NCBI GenBank assembly: GCA_021397845.1 | Contig: CM038041.1 | Coordinates: 144,190,780-144,254,779 of the forward strand | Reading direction: 5' to 3' | Length of the DNA stretch: 64,000 nt | From: Areca catechu | Taxonomy: Eukaryota; Streptophyta; Magnoliopsida; Arecales; Arecaceae | In this document: one piece after another, positions 20,869-32,720 of the stretch | Layout of the letters: each line of letters starts with the position of its first letter | How positions within the stretch are numbered: the stretch's first letter is position 1 | Made by a program: the position numbers and the translations under genes | The notes under the pieces: model-generated | Seen by the model: the letters and a program-made list of their open reading frames with translations, nothing else | Told to the model about the DNA's origin: nothing | Database searches by the model: none

Positions 20869-22629
20869 TGATGCAGAACAAAGAACAAGAAGCGTATGCG
20901 GAAGTAAAATTAAGATTAATTCTTTTTTTTTTTTTTATATTTCAGAAATTGGCTTTGACTCAAAGTAAAGTTAAACTAAGTTGAAGGAAACTAGATAAGG
21001 ATTGAAAGCACAATTTAGAAAAACTTGGTTATCAGAGTAGTTCAGAAGTAACGGATCGCTGGGCGTTGAGAAACTCTCAGACCTAGGGTTTTGCTCTGAA
21101 CTTTCAACAGGACAGAAATAGAGAGGAGAGATGGGTTACCAACCAGACAGTGATCTTCACAGAATTTAGGTGGAAGAACTCTCTCGGGCAGATTGTTGGA
21201 TCCTCGGATTCGGCTATCTTCGTAATGGACCCTCCAATACTGGTCTTGTGGCTGGGTCGGCTTCTCCTGGACTCAAGATCTGGGAAGAAGAAATACAAGT
21301 GATGGATTCAGAGACTCAGGGAAGGATTTACCAGTTTGAAGAACTTGAAGGCTGATGTCGCTGAGATCCGGATTCTCTTGAAGGCTGATTCGACTCCCTC
21401 TGGAAAGATCTTTGGATCTGAAGTATCCGGACTGTAGCTGGATGCTGGTGGTCAGCATGGACTTGGAGAGAGAGGCCGTGAGAAGTGGGATAGGCTAGGG
21501 ATTGGTGGAAAGAAAAGAATGATAGGCGGCTAGGGTTTGGGAGTGGAGTGGCTAACCTAGGGTTTGGGTTTTTTGGAGATCTCACACCTCCTCAAAGTTC
21601 CTGGGGAACCCGGATTTACTCCCTCACGGAGCTCAACACCTGGATGCAAGTGCGGAAGAGAGAAAACATAGAGTTTGCTCACTAAAAAAAATTTGGTTTC
21701 ATTCATCTGATTTTTTTCAAACTTACATGGGGGTTTAATTTATAGGCCATTACAAGAGAGTAGGGTTTTACATCTTCCCATGTGGGACTAAAGGAGGGGA
21801 TCTTCAAATTAGGATATCAATCCCTACTCATATGGCCGGCCAATTAATTCCAAAGTTGATTGAAGCTTCAAAAAGGAAAGTGGGTGGCGCCTCCTTGTCT
21901 TGACCTCCAAGAAAATATTTTTTTCCTTCTATACTTGGCCTTATCTGGAAGTGTTTGGGCGCCTCTTAACCTTGCCCTCTAAGAGAAAATTTGTTGCCTT
22001 TTATATCTGGCTTTAGTTGGAATGATTAGGGCACCTCCTAACCTTGCTTTTCAAGAGAAATCTCCTTCCTTCCATGGCTCAACCCTTTTTGGATACCTCC
22101 TTTTCTTTCTCCCCAAGTTATGGCTCCTTCTAACTTTGTTTTGAGTATTTCTAGCCGGTAATGGGCACCTCCTTGAATTTCTCTCCAAGAGAATTTCTTC
22201 CCTTTCATAGTTTGGTTCTTTTGGGAAGTCTTGGACCGCCCCCTTGATTTTGTGGACCCCTGGTGGATTTCTCCTCAATTGGCGCATGAAAGAGGGGAGC
22301 TGCTATCTGTGGTGTGGGGACCAAAGCCTGCTGGATGGAGATGTGGCGCCCCCTGGACTCAGGCGTATGGCTGGGAGTGTGGCTGGGAGTGTGGCGCCCA
22401 CTTGCTTGGTCTTGGAAGAAAATGTAACACCCCAGGTTGAAACCCTAGTCCACTACTGAGTCAACATGACTCAACAAAATAAAAATTGCAGGTAATACAG
22501 ACTCAAACTAAAATTGAGTTGATCAAGTCAACCCTTATTACAAGCCAAAAACCCTAATTCTTTGGGCAAGGTTAATCAGAGATCCAGATGGAGCTCTGAA
22601 GTCTTCTTCTGAGTCTGGTGCCCGCACCA
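20869..22629 (-). repeat. 5' LTR of Reina-1
   Basis: Pairs with 13,472-15,235 and differs from it by only scattered substitutions. Ends at the TGGCA target duplication. Confidence 0.93.
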
Positions 22630-22807
22630 TGGCAGAAGGACTCTTGGTCCTATCCATATCTCAATCCTAACCAACCACATCCTAATTTAAAATTCAAACA
22701 AAAGATAAAGATAAATCCCAAACAAATTTATTCTGGATATCCTCCAAAATTCATACAGCTCCAAGATTCATGCTTGCTCCGGGATCCGTGATGGTGATGT
22801 CCCCATC
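22630..22807 (-). repeat. Resumed Copia-type LTR fragment
   Basis: Continues the sequence broken at 13,471 by Reina-1. It ends at GATGTCCCCATCA, an LTR-like terminus, exactly where Sirevirus B coding sequence begins. No genes. Confidence 0.45.
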
Positions 22808-23107
22808 AAGGATAGATTTGAATTACTTAGAGGAGAATTAAGGCTTTGTGATCCTCTCTAGATTTCCCTAATTTCCTTCAAAATTAAGGAAAAACTATCT
22901 AGGAAACCTCCTACAACTATTTAGGTATTTTGAACAACTTTTCTTGAGAATTCATTGAATCAATCTCAATTTCTGAATCATTTCATTTTCTATGGAAAGT
23001 TTCTGTTTGAGTCGAGTCGAGAAATTTTGCTCTAGTCGAGCCGGCTTGAATAACTGATTTTTTTGCTCTTTCTATGGTCGAGCCGACTAGGTCTATCTGA
23101 AGTCTTC
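22808..23107 (+). pseudogene. Sirevirus B RNase H C-terminus and following spacer
   Basis: The 17 codons at 22,808-22,858 (KDRFELLRGELRLCDPL, then TAG) match the RNase H end of Sireviruses, which in element A ends with DRFCMIRRELGI at about 53,995-54,030. The following AT-rich spacer holds GAGTCGAGTCGAG and GTCGAGCCGACT motifs (22,990-23,090), as in the same place in element A. The upstream polyprotein is missing. Reina-2 cuts the spacer at 23,107. Confidence 0.7.
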
Positions 23108-25465
23108 TAATGGAGGACGAACTCAATGCAAAGATGAAATGATGATGCAAATGGTTTTTAGGGTTTTGTGATTTTTAGATTTTAATGGTTTTTTTTGGAT
23201 TCCCGAAAATAAGTAAGAGATGATCTAGGGTTCTACAATAACAAGAACTATCAAGAAGCAGGTAGTCCCTAAGCAGTGATAAAGAGAGGACCCCGGGATT
23301 GAGAAACCCTATAGGACTTAGCTTTCCATCAAGACCTACTTAGGAGTCAGGGGGCAAACCTCAAAGATCTGAAGTGCCCAATGCAGAGATCGCTCACTTT
23401 AGCAGATGCGGCCTGGATGATCGAGCCGTCAACCCTGCAGAGGCACCGGCTGGCTGTTCGAAGATCTCAATGGCAAAGGCAACCGTCTCCATACTCGTGT
23501 CACCTGGAGGACCTGCGAGCATTCAAAGAAGATAAAGGTTAAGCTTCAATTAGAAGGAAAGTAGTAGAAGAATGAAAGAAAGAGTTGTTAAAGTGATGGT
23601 GGAGTTCTGCTTGATTCGGAGTCGGATGATGGAGTTGCAGAAGTGATGGTAGTTTGAGGCCTCACACCTTTCGATGCCCGAAGGCGAAGGCGCTCACTCA
23701 CGGAGATTGATGTTCGTAGTGAACGAAGGCAACTAGCAAGAGATTGGAACTCAAGGAATATAATTTTTCATTCATCAAAATTAAAAATTACAAAGAAGGG
23801 GTTAGGTCCTTTAAATAGGCACCTTAGGACCCTTTTGAATTTCAAATGAAAAATTTACAAAATTCCTGAAAGGGCGCTGGTGCAGGGCGGATGTCAAACG
23901 CCTACAGCGACCAAAATCCCGGCTCAGCGAGAACGGGTTCTGAGAATTCTTGGATGCTGGGATTGAGTAAGATGGGAAAGATCCTTTGAAACCTGCAACG
24001 ATCAAGCACTGGAAGGGCAGCGTGATTCCTCACGTTGCCAGCCCTCTACCGGATTTCAATCTGGGTCTTCACGATTGGAAGGGATGAACGGTGGGTTTCT
24101 CACCGTGAGTCCCTGTTTCTTTTTTTTTTATCAAGAACTTGGAACGGAAGGAAGAGATTCCTCATGGAATCATCCTCTCCTAACCAGGCTTTCGACCTGG
24201 TGTGCGCGAGGGGGAAAAGAAAAGCCGGCGGCCTTCCACGGAAACACCAAGCACCGTCCAACAATTTCCAAAACAAAAAAATGCTCTCTTTATTCTTTGA
24301 TTCCGGTTTTTAAAGCATCAATACCACCGATCAAGAGTTCATCCACTAATAAAAATTATAATAATAATAATAAGACTAAAGACTCCGGTGTTTTCCCGGA
24401 TCCGAAACTCCACCGGCGCTAATAGTGTATTGGGCCTTCAGCCTAATTCCCAATTAATTGTTTTCATCCCATAAATGGGTCGGATTTGAAATTTGCTTCC
24501 CGTGAAGGCGTCTGGACCTGCGCACATTTCCTGCTGGCGAGGCTAGCTGCCCCAAATCATCATGGGTCGGAAGCTGAACCGAAACGTCTGGGTTGGGCTT
24601 CGCCGAACTTTCACCGGGCTGTCCTGATATATGAGTCAACTGATCAGGTTCAATATTCATCTCGATGTCTGCATCAGGCACCCAGACTTTTGACTTTTCT
24701 TCTCTCCTTGGCCGACCAAGAGCTAGCTTGATTGGGCATGGCATGATGCAAGGCTTGGAGGAGAGATCTTGGCACCTTGAACTTGGAAAGTAGCTCCTTT
24801 GTTTTGGAAGAAAGCATGAAGTGAGGCTTGGAGCAAGGCATGTGTTCTTCTTCCTTCCTTGGTTGCGCATCCCTTTTTGGTACAAAGGATGACATGGAGA
24901 GTGGGAAGTGGAGGCGCCCAAGGATCTTGTCCCTTCCTTCCAAAGAGGTTCAAACAATTTGGGAAGAAGACTTGATTGCAGGGCTTGAAGGGATTTGAAT
25001 TCCCAACTTCAACTCCCTTTTGACCTTCTCTTTGGCCAACCACCCTTACTTGGAAAAGAACTTGATAGGGAAAGGGAACGAGGGCTAGTGTCAAGTGATG
25101 TTGTCTTCCTTTAAGCATTCAAAATTCAGATTTTGTGTCGCCCACATGGCCAAGTGAAGTGGCACCACATAGGATGATTATGTGGCATCCCAGGGTTGAT
25201 TTGGCATCCATCATGTCTTGGCCCAAAAGCGACTTTGTTTTAAGACCAATCTAGCTTAGGCCCATACTTCAAACAGACTCAGACTGGACTCGATTTATGA
25301 CTGGACTCAGTATATGACACAATTTGATCCAATTGGTCAAAGTACAGACTAGACATGAGACTCAATTCAAAGCAAAAGAAAAAAAAAATTATATGGTTGA
25401 GGCTTGAAGCCTTATTAAAAGATCCAAAAATTGAAACCCTAACCAGAGGTCAGGTGCCCACACCA
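23108..25465 (-). repeat. 3' LTR of Reina-2, with an extra ~0.8-kb segment
   Basis: Aligns to the right LTR on both sides of 23,871-24,678; that 808-bp stretch is absent from the right LTR. The first bases are TAATGG where the right LTR has TGATGG, a point change at the terminus. Frames inside are not genes. Confidence 0.8.
23871..24678. other. Segment present in only one Reina-2 LTR
   Basis: Bounded by TTCCTGAA on the left and GGCACCCAGAC on the right, where the partner LTR reads straight through (29,409-29,425). It contains a short ATA microsatellite (about 24,357-24,372) and GC-rich patches. There are no terminal repeats or target duplication that I can find, so deletion from the right LTR is as likely as insertion here. 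Overlapping frames at 24,035-24,422 show no domain. Confidence 0.6.
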
Positions 25466-26007
25466 ATTCTCCCATGGTGGGAGGAACTCGACCCTGTCGA
25501 GTAAGAGTTGAGTTGGCTTAGGTACTCCTCCAAAAGGATGAGATCGAGGCGCTGCAAGTCCTCCTGGGTAATCCACGAGTCATCGGACTCTGGTCGGCCT
25601 TGCCATCGGACTAAGAAACTTTGATAACCTTTGCCCCGGGTAGTGATAGCTTGGTCATCCAGGACATGCTCGATCCGCTCTCCTCTCTCAGGTATAATTG
25701 GAGGTGGACACTCAGGTTCGGGTTCACTCTCAAAAGAAAGGTCAGGCCCAAATGGCTCGCTAGGTATGTCTGCTGGTTCCCTGTACTCAACTAAGTCTGA
25801 GATATTGAAAGTCGAGCTAATGCCATAATTCGAGGGTAGCTCAAGAATGTAGGCATTAGGGCCGGCTCTCTTTATCACTCTAAAGGGGCCAGCTCCACGA
25901 GCATGAAGTTTCTTAATGGTTCCTGGTGGAAATCGTTCAGGCCTAAGCCTAATCATTACAGAATCCCCAATTTCAAACTCTTTAGCTCGTTTCCGGGATT
26001 CAACCAA
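25450..26007 (-). pseudogene. Reina-2 integrase tail and chromodomain
   Basis: An open 185-codon frame: the integrase C-terminal GPY/F-type module (RPERFPPGTIKKLHARGAGPF, NAYILELPSNYGISSTFNISDL), an acidic linker, then an intact chromodomain with QAITTRGKGYQSFLVRWQGRP and DDSWITQEDL. The reading frame ends a few codons inside the LTR. Upstream homology breaks at about 26,010. Keeping this domain intact while RT is gone is notable. Role: heterochromatin targeting if supplied with a complete integrase. Confidence 0.88.
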
Positions 26008-26566
26008 ATTATTTTAAAATTATATTTAATAAATAATCCTAACATGATGCAAAATGCAGACTCAACTATGCATTCCTATTGAGAAAAAAAAAATTTTGGA
26101 CTCCTAGGGTCTAAACCTAACAGACTTTTGACTCTTTCGGTTTGACCCTCGTCTGGTATACACCAGAAAAATTACCATGAATCCCTACCAAATGCCATAA
26201 AGTATACCATAAGTAGGTGGAAAAAGGAATTGGCTCTAAGGGTTCATGCAATCTAGCGATCTCAACAAAGAGTAACCTCATGGCTCCAAACATGTGAGAA
26301 GGCTCAGGGAAGGGTAGGAAATAGGAATCGGAGTCTTGGGACAATCTATGAGCATCATAAAATAGACCTTGGTTATTCAGGATAATCTTAAGATTTGGAC
26401 ATTGTTCTATAGGTACAAGTTCCAAGGCTAGATGGGTGTTCTTAGATGGTGGAAGGTCATTAGGAAGGTCTTTGGGAATGTTATCTTGAAAGTCCTCAAA
26501 ACTAATGTCTACCTCCTAGGGTGGTTCCGTAGGGGCTTGTTCCTGGACCTCCTCTAAGGGCAATAC
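26008..26566 (-). pseudogene. Decayed Reina-2 integrase core
   Basis: The frame at 26,117-26,425 retains scattered integrase resemblance to Reina-1 (FLPF...LFVEIARLHEPL...LWYTLWHLVGI), but the catalytic DRDVRF and HPQTDGQ segments are not recognisable. RT and RNase H, which should lie next, are missing altogether. Confidence 0.6.
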
Positions 26567-27616
26567 TTATGAACCTTCACCTTCCTCTACAATGTTCGAT
26601 CCTGGCTTAGTTACTCCTTCAAATTCTCTAGTGGGTTCAGGATCTTTTTCTTTTGGTTCCTCAATAATTTCTACCTGGGGACCACCTACATCACACTTCA
26701 CCATTAGACTTGACTCAATCTTTTCTCCCTGAAATTCTTCAGAAGGTTCCTCTTTCTGGGTTGGTTCATGAGTCTCTTTAGTAGTAGTGGTTCCCTCAGT
26801 AGTCTCATCCTCTAACTGTTCTTCATATTCATATGCTAAGTGTGCTTCAGCTTCATATACTTCTACTTTAGACTCACTGCTGGGTTCAAGATTTTCTAAG
26901 GGTCCTTCCAAAGAAGCTTCCGCCTGGATGTTTTCTGGGTCAACCAATCCCAGGTCAGCAATATACTCTCCCTCTTTAATGTTATCCTGGTGAACACATG
27001 GGGTAGCAGGGATGGGTCAACTCATGTCAGGTCGGTTTGGACTAGGTCACCTCAGGTAGACTTGACCATACCCTTGGCTGGATCCTTGGGCTTGGCTAGG
27101 GTTCCTAAAGGGTTCAGGTCTATAATAGGTGGGGGCCCTTTGGAAACGCTCACAATACCTCGTAGTGTGGTAAGCCTGCTCTAAATTATTCACCTCTCTA
27201 AAATAAAGCTCCCTTTGAAGATCAGGATGTAGGCCAGCCCTAAACCTAGACAGGGTTACAGATTATGATTCGTTGACATTATATCGTGTGACATACTCAT
27301 CAAACATTGCGATGTATTCGGCCACACTCCTGCTCCCTTGATGTGGGAATCTTCTGGACTCAGCCTCTAAGGAGGGATCATGTTGAGGGAAACTCCTATG
27401 ATGGGAAAGTGATTTAAACTCCGGTTTAGTGTGAAGCTTTTGGGTCCTAACCCGAGTTTCTAGTCTTGTTACACTTTGATCAAACTTATCAAGCTTATTG
27501 TCCATCTTATCCAATTGTTCCTTGATGTCCTTTAATAGATCTTCTCGGGTGTTGTCCATGGGTTTACTTGGTTGGGAAGGATAGGGATGATAGGGTACTC
27601 CTGATCTAGTAGACAT
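26567..27616 (-). pseudogene. Reina-2 gag
   Basis: Two parts. The N-terminus (27,263-27,616) starts MSTRSGVPYHP, has a heptad-like DKMDNKLDKFDQSVTRLETRV coiled coil and a capsid segment ending with YIAMFDEYVTRYNVNES, matching Reina-1. The acidic hinge (26,567-26,947) is rich in Glu and contains VEVYEAEAHLAYEYEEQ. Zinc knuckles and protease found in Reina-1 between these and RT are not recognisable. Several stops lie between the parts. Confidence 0.75.
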
Positions 27617-28634
27617 GGGTTAAGCATACAAAAAATGTCTAAGACTACTTGACCTAGAATCTCAACCAGTTGCCTAAGTCAGGGTGGCAAACCAGTCGGT
27701 AGTAACTCTGTCCTTGGCCAGGTAGGTGTACCGGAGTGGAGGTCCCTGAACGCCAACCTTTGACACCAATCTGGGATTGGCCAGGTAGGCGGACCAAACT
27801 CACAAGCCCTGAATCACCAAGCCTAGACACCAAGAGCAATAGCACACACTGAATGGGCTGACGCCAAGAATAGACACTTAGTCTTGACTCGACCAATTGG
27901 TGTCCCTAAGATCTCTAGAGCAAATTAAGTGTCTATTGGATTTTAGTTAGAGTTTGGGTTCGATATGCAGGTTAGTGATTTTTAGGCTAGGAACAGGTAA
28001 TGAAATCCTGACCCTATGTCAAATTGCCGCCCTTAAGTGATTTAGGAAAATAAATGCAAGCAAATGATCTAATGAGATGTCACTAAATTATGTTTTTGTA
28101 TTTTTTATGTATGAAAATAGAGTTAAGATGATGGGAATGAAATGATATTACTCTAAATGCAAGATTAAACTAGATGACAGTTGAAAACACAGGAAAATGC
28201 AAATTGCTGTAATTTTTTGAATAGAACTTGCTCTTAGGTAATATTTTGGCTTGTAGAAATTCTACAATGTGTAATAAAATCTAAGAAAACTATAAAAAAT
28301 ACTTTGATTTATATGTGATCTATAAAAAGAAAAATCACAAAATTTAGAGGTTCCTACAAATAGTAAAAACTAAAATAACAGACCATGTACGGAAAGGAAA
28401 ATTTGCAGAAATTAAAGAAGCGATTTAAGATGCAAAAAAATTTTTTTGTTCGTTTTAAATCTGTTCTTCTTGTATTCTCCTTCAAAGGCCTATCACAATG
28501 GCACCCCTACATGCCTCAGGAGATCCCCGTGGAATGGGAGGAGAGGGTCTTGAAACCCTACTTTTCTTCTAAGATCGAACGACTTGGTGAAGCACCTAAT
28601 CCAGGTACTTAAGAAGAGCTAAAGTCCTAACCAT
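27617..28634 (-). other. Reina-2 untranslated leader
   Basis: Non-coding and AT-rich near the PBS. Shares with the Reina-1 leader the block around 27,765-27,800 (GATTGGCCAGGTAGGCGG). Confidence 0.65.
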
Positions 28635-28646
28635 GCTCTGATACCA
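28635..28646 (-). promoter_or_regulatory. Reina-2 primer-binding site
   Basis: Minus-strand TGGTATCAGAGC, four bases from the LTR start at 28,651, the same spacing as Reina-1. Confidence 0.9.
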
Positions 28647-28650
28647 GAAA

Positions 28651-31600
28651 TGATGGAGGACTAACTAAATGCGAAGATGAAATGATGATGCAAATGATTT
28701 TTAGGGTTTTGTGATTTTTAGATTTTAATGGTTTTCTTTGGATTCCCGAAAATAAGTAAGAGATGATCTAGGGTTCTACAATAACAAGAACTATCAAGAA
28801 GCAGGTAGTCCCTAAGCAGTGATAAAGAGAGGACCCCGTGATTGAGAAACCTTGTAGGACTTAACTCTCCGATCAAGACCTACTTAGGAGTCAGGGGGCA
28901 AACCTCAAAGATCTGATGCGCTCGATGCAGAGATCGCTCACTTTGGCAAATGCGGCCTAGATGATCGAGCTGTCAACCCTACGAAGGCGCCGGTTGGCTA
29001 TTCGAAGATCTCGATGGCAAAGGCAACCGTCTCCATACTCGTGTCACCTAGAGGACCTGCGAGCATTCAAAGAAGATAATGGTTAAGTTTCAATCAGAAG
29101 GAAAGTAGTGGAAGAATGAAAGAAAGAGTTGTTGAAGTGATGGTGGAGTTCTGCTTGATTCGGAGTCGGATGATGGAGTTATGGAAGTGACGGTAGTTTG
29201 AGGCCTCACATCTCTCGACGCCCGAAGGCGAAGGCGCTCCCTCATCGAGATCGACGTTCCTAGTGAACGAAGGCAACTAGCAAGAGATTGGAACTCAAGG
29301 AATATAATTTTTCATTCATCAAAATTAAAAATTACAAAGGAGGGGTTAGGTCCTTTAAATAGGAACCTTAGGACCCTTTTGAATTTCAAATGAAAAATTT
29401 ACAAAATTCTTGAATGGGTGCCCAAACTTTTGACTTTTCTTCTCTCCTTGGCCGACCAAGAGCTAGCTTGATTGGGCGTGGCATGATGCAAGGCTTGGAG
29501 GAGAGATCTTGGCGCCTTGAACTTGTAAAGTTGCTCCTTTGTTTTGGAAGAAAGCATGAAGTAAGGCTTGGAGCAAGGCATGTGTTCTTCTTCCTTCCTT
29601 GGTTATGCATCCCTTTTTGGTACAAAGCATGACATGGGGAGTGGGAAGTGGAGGCGCCCAAGGATCTTGTCCCTTTCTTCCAAAGAGGTTCAAACAATTT
29701 GGGAAGAAGACTTGATTGTGTTGGGATCCGGTGCAACGCAGCGGAAGGGTAATTTCAAAATATAGAAATTAATATGCACCAAAACCCTAAACCAGGAACT
29801 CCTTAATAAGACTAAAATGTATGAAGACTAACATTCTTATGCAAATTAGAATTAGAGTACTAACCTGTAACCGCTAATTCCAATTTGATGAAGATTTAAT
29901 CTTGAAGATGAACGGGCTATTTGAGTTCACCAGGCATCCAGGTGTCCACCCTCCGATGGTGATCCACACAAAGCAATGACCAATATCCTAACTCCTTGTT
30001 CCAATGGTTCTTTCAATTGAATTCTTCTTCCAGGAATTCAATACTTGGATTATGGCTAGAAATCTTCCACTCAAAGGTGTGTCTTCTTCCTTCTTACCCC
30101 TTCTCCACCTTCTACCAAGACTTAGAACCTTTAGGACACCTTTGTCTTGAAAGTAAGACCTTGTCCTAAGAAGATTAATGCTTGTCTTTAATTGGTGGAG
30201 AAATTAAGACAAAGATGTCTTAATGTAAGGAAGAAAAGAATTGGATCAGAACTCTTCTTTTCCTTTACCGTCGGAGACTTTCTCTCTTAACCTTGTTTAG
30301 TAGCAGAGTTTCGATAGAGTTTTACTCTGTAAAGGAAACAATGCAAAAACAAGAAGGGGAGAGAGTCTTCAGGAGAGGAAGAAAAAAAAAAAATCACATC
30401 ACGGAGTTCTGATTCCCACCCCCTTTTTATAGTTTTCGGAGAGGCGCCCTCACAACTCTCCGATAACAATTTCTCACACCATTTCCCTTCTTTCCATGCC
30501 CCTTTCCCTTCTTCCCATGCTCTTTCCTTTTTCTCACGGCCTTCTAGATTATTTCTCATGGCCTTCCAGATCAATCCTCATGACTTTTCTTAAAAGAAGA
30601 AGTCGCGACAATTGGGAGAAAAAAGTCGCGAAACTTGAATCTCTGAAGAGATCTGATTTCACGCTCCCGGGAAGAAACTGCGCTTTCTTTCTTTCTTAAA
30701 AACCTCTCCACCCATTAGATTATCATCCAAGGGTAGACAAAAGAGGTGCTAATACTAAGAAAGAAGGCCACCCCATCTTAATTCATCGGAGAATTAAGTG
30801 GGCGCGCGCCAAGAGTCCATGCACCCATGGACTCCTCCAAATGGCGCACCAAGAGTCCATAAGCTCATGGACTCTTGGTGTTTTGGCGTGCAAGGGAAAC
30901 GGGGCGGGTGGGGAAGTGGCCTAGCTAATAGGTTAGCCAATTGGGTTAGCCATAATCCCTAAATTCTCAATTAAGGTTTAATTAGATCCAATTAGAACCC
31001 AAATCGAGTCAATTCGGAACCCTAATTCGATTACGATTCGAATAGGAGTTAGGATTTGCAACACTTGCTAGAGTATCTTCATGCAAATGACTCTTGATCA
31101 ATTCTTTTAAGTGTGTGACCCATTGGGTTCCACATCTAGCCGGCAGTGGGTTCGAATACAAGTTGACCTAATTTGATTAGAACTCTTTCTAATCGATTTA
31201 GGTCAAATCGAGCTTACCCGATTTTGATCAATTAGGACTCTTCCTAATTCAAATCAACCAACAAGACAAGATTAACGTCTAGCAACGTGTCATGTCTACC
31301 CGGAAGATATGAAAATTATGGTGAAATACCAAAATTACTCTTCAGTAGAAAGTTACCATACAATTAAATCCTTCGATCAGCCTGCACCCAAAATATAATT
31401 ATGGATATGGATATATGTCAAATCCAATATTATATTTGTTTCTAGATCAATTTTATATTGATGATTCAATTATCTTGATATTAGAAACCATATCTAATAT
31501 CTCTACTTTGATCAAAGATTCCCTGAATCATCATCCGATTGATAACTAGCTAGATGCAATCTCCTCTTACTAAGAGTCATCGATTCCTTGTTTACCTACT

Positions 31601-32720
31601 CATTACCTTCATATCCAATTCACCATTCCCAGTATAAATCCTGTACATGACTCAGTGTCATGATTAGGATTGAACCAAAGCATGGGTTCATGTACATAAG
31701 GTACTTATGGTAGTCTCAGGTCAAAGGATTACTTGTACCATTCCCACTATGAGAACCTTCAATTGACATGTAGCTAAGATTCCATTAGATGTTCTCAAGT
31801 TGGATCATATCAGTGAACTCATTCTCTAATGAGAACCCACATCCTAGTATTAGTGTCATACACAAGTGACTGTGAGAGCAGTCATCCTATTCAGTATACA
31901 TAGGATGTGCTAGTCTTACCGGAAAAACCCTGATCCCCTACTCAAGGTTCCTTCGACTAGGAATGTTTTTGATTAAGGTTTTAAGACTTTAGGTCTTACT
32001 GGTATGATCTCATCATAACCCTAAAATCATAGCCCTAATATATGGGGTTCATCATATAATAATAATCACAGCGTATGATGAAAAATAATGCCTTTATTAG
32101 AATATTGTCAATTATAATGGTTTGGGAGATACAACATAGATTGGCTTGTAGGGCATATCCCTTTCAGATTGGAGGGCTTGAAGCAAGGGATTTGAATTCC
32201 CAACTTCAACTCCCCTTTGACCTTCCCTTTGGCCGACCACCCTTACTTGGAAAAGAACTTGATAGGGGGAGGGAAAGAGGGCTAGTGTCAAGTGATGTTG
32301 TCTTCCTTTAAGCCTTCAAAATTCAGATTTTGTGTCACCCACATGGCCAAGTGAAGTGGCACCACATAGGATGATGATGTGGCATGCCAGGGTTGATTTG
32401 GCATCCATCATGTCTTGGCCCAAAAGTGACTTGGTTTTAAGACCAATCTAGCTTAGGCCCATACTTCCAACAGACTCAGACTAGACTCGATTTATGACTG
32501 GACTCAATACAGGACACAATTTGACCCAATTGGTCAAAGTACATACTAGCCATGAGACTCAATTCAAAGCAAAAGAAAAAAAAGAAAATTACAAGGTTGA
32601 GGCTTGAAGCCTTATTACAAGACCCGAAAATTGAAACCCTAACCAGAGGTCTGGTGCCCGTACTAATTCTCGCGGGGTGGGAGGAACTTGACTCTGTCGA
32701 GTAAGATGGTGCCCACACCA
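28651..32720 (-). repeat. 5' LTR of Reina-2, interrupted and with a duplicated end
   Basis: Homologous to 23,108-25,465. A solo LTR occupies 29,719-32,166. The normal LTR end falls at 32,665 (GTGCCCGTACTA) but is followed by 41 bp of integrase-end/PPT sequence (32,666-32,706) and then a second copy of the LTR terminus, TGGTGCCCACACCA (32,707-32,720). Confidence 0.8.
29719..32166 (-). mobile_element. 2,448-bp solo LTR of a Copia element
   Basis: Starts TGTTGGGATCCGG and ends CCCTTTCA, flanked by the perfect duplication GATTG at 29,714-29,718 and 32,167-32,171. The empty site survives in the other Reina-2 LTR at 24,961-24,990. Orientation is inferred from similarity to the PBS-side end (GGTGCAACG) of the LTR at 1280. 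It has no internal region and no credible ORF; frames near 30,287-30,700 are LTR sequence. Confidence 0.93.

Larger units (their letters stand above)
13472..22629 (-). mobile_element. Reina-1: full-length chromovirus (Ty3/Gypsy, Reina-like)
   Basis: A 9,158-bp minus-strand element with near-equal LTRs (1,764 and 1,761 bp), TSD TGGCA at 13,467-13,471 and 22,630-22,634, PBS at 20,853-20,864, and gag, zinc knuckles, protease, RT, RNase H, integrase and chromodomain in chromovirus order. The integrase tail (RPELFPPGTVRKLHARGAGPF, then NAYVLELP and SSTFNISDLVEY) is Reina-like. The LTRs look almost identical, so it is a young insertion, yet the polyprotein has several stops and a frameshift. It interrupts an older Copia-type LTR. 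Confidence 0.93.
23108..32720 (-). mobile_element. Reina-2: deleted chromovirus with a nested solo LTR
   Basis: A minus-strand element of about 7.2 kb plus a 2,453-bp nested insertion. Left LTR 23,108-25,465, internal 25,466-28,650, right LTR 28,651-32,720; PBS at 28,635-28,646. Flanks are TCTTC (23,103-23,107) and TCTTG (32,721-32,725), a 4/5 match that I take as the decayed target duplication, and Sirevirus B reads on either side. The interior is only 3.2 kb against 5.6 kb in Reina-1: gag, some integrase and the chromodomain remain, but RT and RNase H are absent. Confidence 0.8.

Noticed and set aside
13472..22629. Large direct repeat 13,472-15,235 / 20,869-22,629 as a segmental duplication
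   Set aside because: PBS, PPT, TSD and a gag-pol interior show that these are LTRs of one element.
24035..24422. Possible gene at 24,035-24,422
   Set aside because: Two overlapping frames, a poly-T run and an ATA microsatellite, no domain; it lies in the one-sided LTR segment.
30287..30699. Opposing Lys/Glu-rich and Ser/Phe-rich frames
   Set aside because: Overlapping frames on both strands of low-complexity LTR sequence in the solo LTR; no domain.
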